DNA of 10,849 nucleotides from Anaerolineaceae bacterium (GTDB lineage: Bacteria > Chloroflexota > Anaerolineae > Anaerolineales > Anaerolineaceae), in the NCBI GenBank assembly GCA_003448875.1, contig DLXG01000186.1:1-10849 (forward strand), given 5' to 3'. A model generated the notes under the pieces. That model had not been told where the DNA came from and searched no databases. It saw only the letters and a program-made list of their open reading frames with translations. Positions 7,684 through 10,849 of the stretch are shown here, piece by piece. A program made the position numbers and the translations under genes. Numbering within the stretch: position 1 is the first letter of the stretch; each line of letters starts with the position of its first letter.

Positions 7684-8503
7684 TCACACCCCCTCCACCG
7701 CATCCTGTATCCGCTCGGCAGTCGGGTGCAGGTAACGTCCGGTCGTCTCAATCCGGGAATGCCCGAGGATAGCCGCAAGCGTGGCCACATCTACCCCCCT
7801 TCTCAATCGCACGGGTGGCAAAGATGTGCCGTAAGGTGTGCGGGGTGGCTTCCACCCCCGCAACCCGGCCATACTCCGCCACCATGCGCTGCACATCCCG
7901 CTCCGCAAGCGGCCCGCCGCTGCGGGAAAGGAACAACCAGTCCTCCGTGACCTTCGGTCTTTCGTCCAACCAGGCTTTCAAGGATTGGCGCACCTCGCCG
8001 TTCAATGGCACACGGCGGGTCTTGTTGCCCTTGCCGCCTCTCACCGTCAACCAGCCCGAACGCCCGTTCATCTCGACATCTCCCAGCCGCAGGCGCACCA
8101 CCTCACCCACCCGCAAGCCTGCCCGTGCCATCAGGTTCAGGATGGCGGTGTCCCGCTGGCTGCCTTCGGCGGCGGCAAACAGCCTGCCCAACTCACGGGC
8201 AGAGAGAGCTCTGAGGGGCGGGGTGACCTGCTTGGGGCCTTTCACCTTCAAGGTGCGCCCCAGCTGACGCAAGAGCGAACGGATGGCTGCCAGGCGCAAA
8301 TTGACGCTGGCCGGTGAAAGCCTGCGTACGGTTTGCAGATAAGCGGTGTAGTCCTTCACTTCAACGGCGGTGAGCAGGTTCCAGTCCACGCCTGCGCCGG
8401 AGGTGCTGGTGTACCACTCGGTAAATTCCTCCAGCGCAGAGCGATAGCGTTCCGCCGTGCGGGGGCTGGTTAGGGTTGACAGGAAGTCGTCTATGGGGTT
8501 CAT
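7684..8503 (-). pseudogene. Tyrosine recombinase/integrase split by a +1 frameshift
   Basis: A site-specific tyrosine recombinase of about 272 residues if the frame is restored. The N-terminal SAM-like core-binding domain covers about residues 1-85 (PRTAERYRSALEEFTEWY). The catalytic domain has ARAGLR (R131), the beta-hairpin Lys158 in GGKGNK and HTLR (H222, R225). After the frameshift follow LGH (about H248) and the nucleophile Tyr (about 257) in GRYLH. One extra G in a run at 7794-7799 moves the reading frame, so the unshifted frame stops at 7748 with a 16-residue unrelated tail. The 820-base span equals 273 codons plus one base, confirming a single insertion. A GAGAGGA-like site lies about 10 bases before the ATG. 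The gene reads as clearly more GC-rich than the drm operon and the carboxylase genes, suggesting a separate origin. It runs convergently toward drmC. It may be a decayed gene, a phase-variable one, or carry a sequencing error. Confidence 0.85.
7794..7799 (-). other. Six-G run causing the recombinase frameshift
   Basis: The - strand reads GAG AAG GGG GGT AGA in the upstream frame. Removing one G gives the family-typical continuation EKGVDVATLAAILGH. Homopolymer slippage, or a sequencing indel, is the simplest cause. Confidence 0.8.
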
Positions 8504-8560
8504 TGGCGCGGTTTCCTCTCGTTAAAAACATTGTGCGACGCAGTTTAGAGCGGTTTTTAG

Positions 8561-8594
8561 CCCCAAAAACGGGGGTTTTGAGGGGTTTTTGGGG
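8561..8594. repeat. CCCCAAAAA/TTTTTGGGG hairpin in the recombinase leader
   Basis: CCCCAAAAA (8561-8569) and TTTTTGGGG (8586-8594) form a perfect 9-bp stem around a 16-base loop. The + strand carries three G4/G5 tracts here (8571-8575, 8582-8585, 8591-8594). It lies between the putative promoter and the start of the recombinase, so it would be in that transcript's 5' leader. Confidence 0.5.
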
Positions 8595-8602
8595 TGTTTT
8601 GC

Positions 8603-8626
8603 GTCTTACAATATTTATTGTACGAC
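8603..8626. repeat. Near-perfect 24-bp palindrome, candidate recombination core (att-like) site
   Basis: Left arm GTCTTACAATA and right arm TATTGTACGAC are separated by TT, with a single mismatched pair. Read as a tyrosine recombinase core, it has two 9-base arms (GTCTTACAA and TTGTACGAC) around a 6-base AT spacer, the usual geometry. It lies about 100 bases upstream of the recombinase start. An alternative is a repressor operator, since it overlaps the predicted -10 box of that gene. Confidence 0.5.
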
Positions 8627-8645
8627 TATGTTTTGCGACACGCAA
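8617..8645 (-). promoter_or_regulatory. Candidate promoter of the recombinase gene
   Basis: On the - strand, TACAAT (8617-8622) matches the -10 consensus at 5 of 6 positions, and TTGCGT (8640-8645) is a weak -35 box at 17-base spacing. The -10 box is inside the palindromic site, so recombinase or repressor binding would block transcription. Confidence 0.35.
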
Positions 8646-8705
8646 AGTGAGCCGATTGAGTGAGATTGTAAATTATTCTCCTGTGTAAAGGGAAGGACAA
8701 CTGAC

Positions 8706-8819
8706 CAAATATTCAGGGGATTCACTGTCAGTAGTCAGCCGATTATCCCGCCTCATATCAGAATGTATTTTTTGGTAACGGGCTTTGTACAAATTATGAT
8801 AATTTAGTCTGAATATTTG
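8706..8819. repeat. 11-bp inverted repeat pair in the intergenic region
   Basis: CAAATATTCAG (8706-8716) is the exact reverse complement of CTGAATATTTG (8809-8819), 92 bases apart. It could be paired operator half-sites or ends of a small degenerate element. No direct repeat flanks are evident. Confidence 0.35.
8784..8805. promoter_or_regulatory. Overlapping palindromes upstream of the carboxylase promoter, candidate operator
   Basis: TTTGTACAAA (8784-8793) is a perfect 10-bp palindrome and shares three bases with AAATTAT-G-ATAATTT (8791-8805), a perfect 7-bp inverted repeat. They end 11 bases before the putative -35 box, a usual place for an activator or repressor site. The regulator is unknown. 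Confidence 0.4.
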
Positions 8820-8846
8820 ACACAAGCCATAACAGATTTACATATT
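8817..8846 (+). promoter_or_regulatory. Candidate sigma-70 promoter of the carboxylase operon
   Basis: A perfect TTGACA -35 box at 8817-8822 is followed after 18 bases by CATATT (8841-8846), 4 of 6 to the -10 consensus. Transcription would begin about 100 bases before the start codon at 8952. Confidence 0.45.
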
Positions 8847-8951
8847 TTTGATAATAAAGGGTTAGTAATTAAGGGGGCGAAACCCGAGATGAAGATAGGG
8901 GTTTTGATAGACGTACACGTTATTTATCTTTATTGTTAAAAAAGGGAACCG

Positions 8952-10493
8952 ATGAGTCTTCAAGAAGATCTCAACAGTCTAATTGCTCGGGCAATGGGTG
9001 GAGGTGGTCAGGAGGCAATCGCGAAGCAACATGCCAGAGGTAAGAAAACTGCTCGAGAGCGGATTGATCTGTTAGTAGATCCTGATTCTTTCCAGGAAAT
9101 AGATCTTTTTGTCACTCATCGCGCAAACCAATTTGGGTTGGAGAAAGAACACCCTTTTACGGATGGCGTCATTACTGGCTGGGGCAAGGTAGATGGGAAA
9201 ACGGTTTATATTTATTCCCAAGATTTTACAATCATGGGGGGGTCTCTAGGGGAAGCTCATGGGTTAAAAATTGCAAAACTTATGGATCTGGCTTACCAAA
9301 ATGGCGCCCCTCTGATTGCAATTAACGATTCGGGAGGTGCACGAATTCAGGAAGGGGTAGATGCATTAGCAGCCTATGGGGAAATATTTTATCGGAATAT
9401 GAGGGCTTCGGGGGTCATTCCACAAATCTCGCTGATCCTTGGGCCATGTGCTGGTGGTGCAGTGTATTCCCCAGCAATCACTGATTTTGTGTTTATGACC
9501 CATGAAAATTCCTATATGTTCATCACCGGACCTGAAGTGATTAAGTCCGTAACCGGTGAAGAAGTGGATTTTGCTACGCTTGGGGGGGCTAAAGTTCATA
9601 CATCCCTAAGCGGCGTAGCTCATTTTTCTGAGCCGAATGAAGAGCAATTAATGGCAAAAGTCCGCTGGTTACTTTCGTTTATTCCCCCAAATAATTTAAC
9701 CCCGCCAGATTTCCAGGAAACTGACGATCCACCCTCCCGTCTCCTGGAAGATATTTTAGAAATCATCCCAAGTTCTCCAAATAAACCCTATGATATCCAC
9801 CACGTAATTGAACGACTGGTTGACGGGGGTGAGTTTCTCGAAGTACAGGAATCTTTCGCTCAAAATTTGGTGGTTGGGTTTGCGAGGATTGCTGGCCAAG
9901 TGGTTGGCATAGTAGCAAATCAACCTGCTGTGTTAGCTGGCGTTCTCGACATTGATTCATCAGACAAAGGAGCACGGTTTATCCGCTTTTGTGACTCTTT
10001 CCACATCCCCATCGTGACTCTCATAGATACTCCTGGTTTTCTCCCCGGAGTTGATCAGGAACATCATGGAATTATCCGACATGGGGCTAAATTGATTTTC
10101 GCATACGCCGAGGCTACGGTACCCAAAGTCTCTGTAATTTTACGAAAAGCGTATGGCGGTGCTTATATTGTGATGTCATCCAAACACTTGCGGGGAGATA
10201 TTAACTTTGCCTGGCCGACTGCCGAAATCGCTGTGATGGGTCCCGAAGGTGCAGTGCGGATTATCTATCGAAAAGAGATATCTGCTTCAGCAAATCCTCA
10301 ACAATTGGAAGAAGAATTGATTATGCAATATCGAGCTGAACTTGCCACTCCGTTGATTTCTGCCAGCAGAGGATATCTGGATGCCATTATCTCTCCTCAG
10401 GAAACACGGCTGAAAGTTGCTGCAGCGCTGGATATGCTAAAAGAGAAGAGAGCACCAACCCCGGTTAGGAAACATTCCAATCTGCCTTTATGA
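8952..10493 (+). CDS. pccB: Acyl-CoA carboxylase beta subunit (propionyl-CoA carboxylase type carboxyltransferase)
   Basis: A 513-residue biotin-dependent carboxyltransferase, full length for the PccB/MmdA family. It transfers the carboxyl group from carboxybiotin to an acyl-CoA such as propionyl-CoA or acetyl-CoA. Typical features are the N-terminal KQHARGKKTARERIDLLVD, the DSGGARIQEGVDAL segment of the N-terminal crotonase-like half, GPCAGGAVYS at 164-173, TPGFLPG in the C-terminal half and YGGAYIVM at 401-408. These are the two oxyanion-forming Gly-rich loops of the family. A biotin carboxylase gene follows 12 bases downstream, forming a carboxylase operon. Which acyl-CoA is used, or whether the protein serves a decarboxylase, cannot be settled from sequence alone. 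The gene looks intact and is less GC-rich than the recombinase beside it. It is a housekeeping neighbour, not part of the defence cluster. Confidence 0.93.
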   Translation: MSLQEDLNSLIARAMGGGGQEAIAKQHARGKKTARERIDLLVDPDSFQEIDLFVTHRANQFGLEKEHPFTDGVITGWGKVDGKTVYIYSQDFTIMGGSLGEAHGLKIAKLMDLAYQNGAPLIAINDSGGARIQEGVDALAAYGEIFYRNMRASGVIPQISLILGPCAGGAVYSPAITDFVFMTHENSYMFITGPEVIKSVTGEEVDFATLGGAKVHTSLSGVAHFSEPNEEQLMAKVRWLLSFIPPNNLTPPDFQETDDPPSRLLEDILEIIPSSPNKPYDIHHVIERLVDGGEFLEVQESFAQNLVVGFARIAGQVVGIVANQPAVLAGVLDIDSSDKGARFIRFCDSFHIPIVTLIDTPGFLPGVDQEHHGIIRHGAKLIFAYAEATVPKVSVILRKAYGGAYIVMSSKHLRGDINFAWPTAEIAVMGPEGAVRIIYRKEISASANPQQLEEELIMQYRAELATPLISASRGYLDAIISPQETRLKVAAALDMLKEKRAPTPVRKHSNLPL

Positions 10494-10505
10494 GCGAATA
10501 ACCTT

Positions 10506-10849
10506 ATGAAGATATTGATAGCTAATCGAGGTGAGATTGCAATCCGGATTATGAGAACATGCCGGGAATTCGGCTTAAGAAGTGTTGCTGTCTATTCAGA
10601 AGGGGACAAAAACGCCTTGCATGTTCGTTATGCTGACGAAGCCGTACTTATTGGGCCAACATCAGCGGCTCAAAGCTACTTGAATGGGAAAGCCATCTTG
10701 CAAGCCGCTAGGCAAACTGGTGCTAAAGCCATTCATCCTGGTTATGGATTCCTTTCAGAAAATGCGGAATTTGCCCAAGAGGTAGAAGAACGTGGTTTGA
10801 CCTTTATTGGTCCAACTTCAGAAGTGCTTGCCCTGACTGGTGATAAACT
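10506..10849 (+). CDS. accC: Biotin carboxylase, N-terminal part (cut by window end)
   Basis: The first 114 codons of a biotin carboxylase or the carboxylase alpha subunit. [20 protein letters not shown] is the typical N-terminal start of the biotin carboxylase domain, and [21 protein letters not shown] and [11 protein letters not shown] follow in the usual order. The enzyme carboxylates biotin with ATP and bicarbonate and hands the group to the carboxyltransferase encoded just upstream. The ATG at 10506 lies 12 bases after the upstream stop, with no strong ribosome binding site, so translational coupling is likely. The ATP-grasp centre and any C-terminal biotinyl domain lie beyond the window, so a short AccC and a long AccA/PccA-type subunit cannot be told apart. 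Confidence 0.92.
   Translation, partial: MKILIANRGEIAIRIMRTCREFGLRSVAVYSEGDKNALHVRYADEAVLIGPTSAAQSYLNGKAILQAARQTGAKAIHPGYGFLSENAEFAQEVEERGLTFIGPTSEVLALTGDK

Larger units (their letters stand above)
8530..8629. repeat. Three ATTGTnnGAC motifs, probable recombinase binding sites
   Basis: ATTGTGCGACGCA (+, 8530-8542), ATTGTAAGACGCA (-, 8600-8612) and ATTGTACGACTAT (+, 8617-8629). The first two match at 11 of 13 positions. The last two face each other. They lie just upstream of the recombinase start, where its binding sites would be expected. TTTTGCGACACGCA at 8631-8644 is a weaker fourth relative. Confidence 0.55.
8504..8951. other. Intergenic region between divergent recombinase and carboxylase genes
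   Basis: No convincing gene in these 448 bases. The left part (8504-8650) holds the recombinase leader, a G-rich hairpin and the ATTGTnnGAC motifs. The right part (8650-8951) is AT-rich and should hold the promoter and leader of the carboxylase operon. In that leader, AAACCC (8880-8885) can pair with GGGTTT (8899-8904), while the same CCC could instead pair with the G run at 8873-8877. I do not recognise a known riboswitch there. AAGGGA at 8942-8947 is the likely ribosome binding site for the ATG at 8952. Confidence 0.6.

Noticed and set aside
7748..7800. Programmed frameshift in the recombinase
   Set aside because: The change needed is +1 at a G run, with no visible stimulatory element; slippage or a sequencing indel is simpler.
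7838..8317. Open frame of 159 codons on the + strand opposite the recombinase
   Set aside because: High GC content opens antisense frames here; the - strand shows the full recombinase signature.
8571..8594. G-quadruplex or telomere-like repeat
   Set aside because: Only three G4-5 tracts lie close together, so a four-tract quadruplex is not supported; the hairpin explains the symmetry.
8870..8910. Riboswitch in the carboxylase leader
   Set aside because: Two alternative short pairings exist, but they match no riboswitch class I recognise.
1..10849. CRISPR arrays, tRNA or rRNA genes
   Set aside because: No regularly spaced direct repeats or RNA gene signatures were seen in the non-coding stretches.

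Overview
The window holds most of a class 2-type DISARM anti-phage operon on the + strand (about 2-7618), a frameshifted tyrosine recombinase on the - strand (7684-8503), a 448-base AT-rich intergenic region with several inverted repeats, and the start of an acyl-CoA carboxylase operon on the + strand (8952 to the right edge).

DISARM region. The order is drmMII (C5-cytosine methyltransferase, 5' end outside the window), an EndoIII-superfamily DNA glycosylase, drmA (helicase), drmB (DUF1998) and drmC (single-HKD phospholipase D). The genes are tightly coupled: 6 bases between the methylase and the glycosylase, a 17-base overlap into drmA, 3 bases to drmB and a 4-base ATGA overlap into drmC. 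The methylase marks self DNA, DrmA-DrmB form the DNA-sensing helicase core, and DrmC is the accessory nuclease-like protein. No drmE or drmD is seen, and the left edge is cut.

The most interesting point is the glycosylase. It has Tyr where EndoIII has its catalytic Lys, keeps the catalytic Asp 18 residues later, and ends in an Fe-S Cys cluster. That is the pattern of the thermophile thymine/G-mismatch glycosylase Mig.MthI, itself encoded beside a C5-cytosine methylase. The likely job, by analogy with Dcm-Vsr in E. coli, is to repair T:G mismatches produced when the 5-methylcytosines made by DrmMII deaminate. Such a mutation-avoidance module inside a DISARM operon is not part of the standard description of the system as I know it.

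Right half. The recombinase gene looks clearly more GC-rich than its neighbours and points toward the DISARM operon. A one-base expansion in a G run separates its catalytic His and Tyr from the rest of the active site. Upstream of it lie three copies of an ATTGTnnGAC motif, two of them facing each other around an AT spacer. This looks like a recombinase core site overlapping the gene's own promoter. Together these suggest that the defence cluster sits at an integration or recombination boundary next to a housekeeping carboxylase operon (carboxyltransferase beta subunit, then biotin carboxylase).

Organism. A bacterium of medium GC. The carboxylase gene pair, recombinase style and Mig-like enzyme would fit a Chloroflexota (Anaerolineae-like), possibly thermophilic, lineage, but this is a low-confidence impression and not a sequence match.
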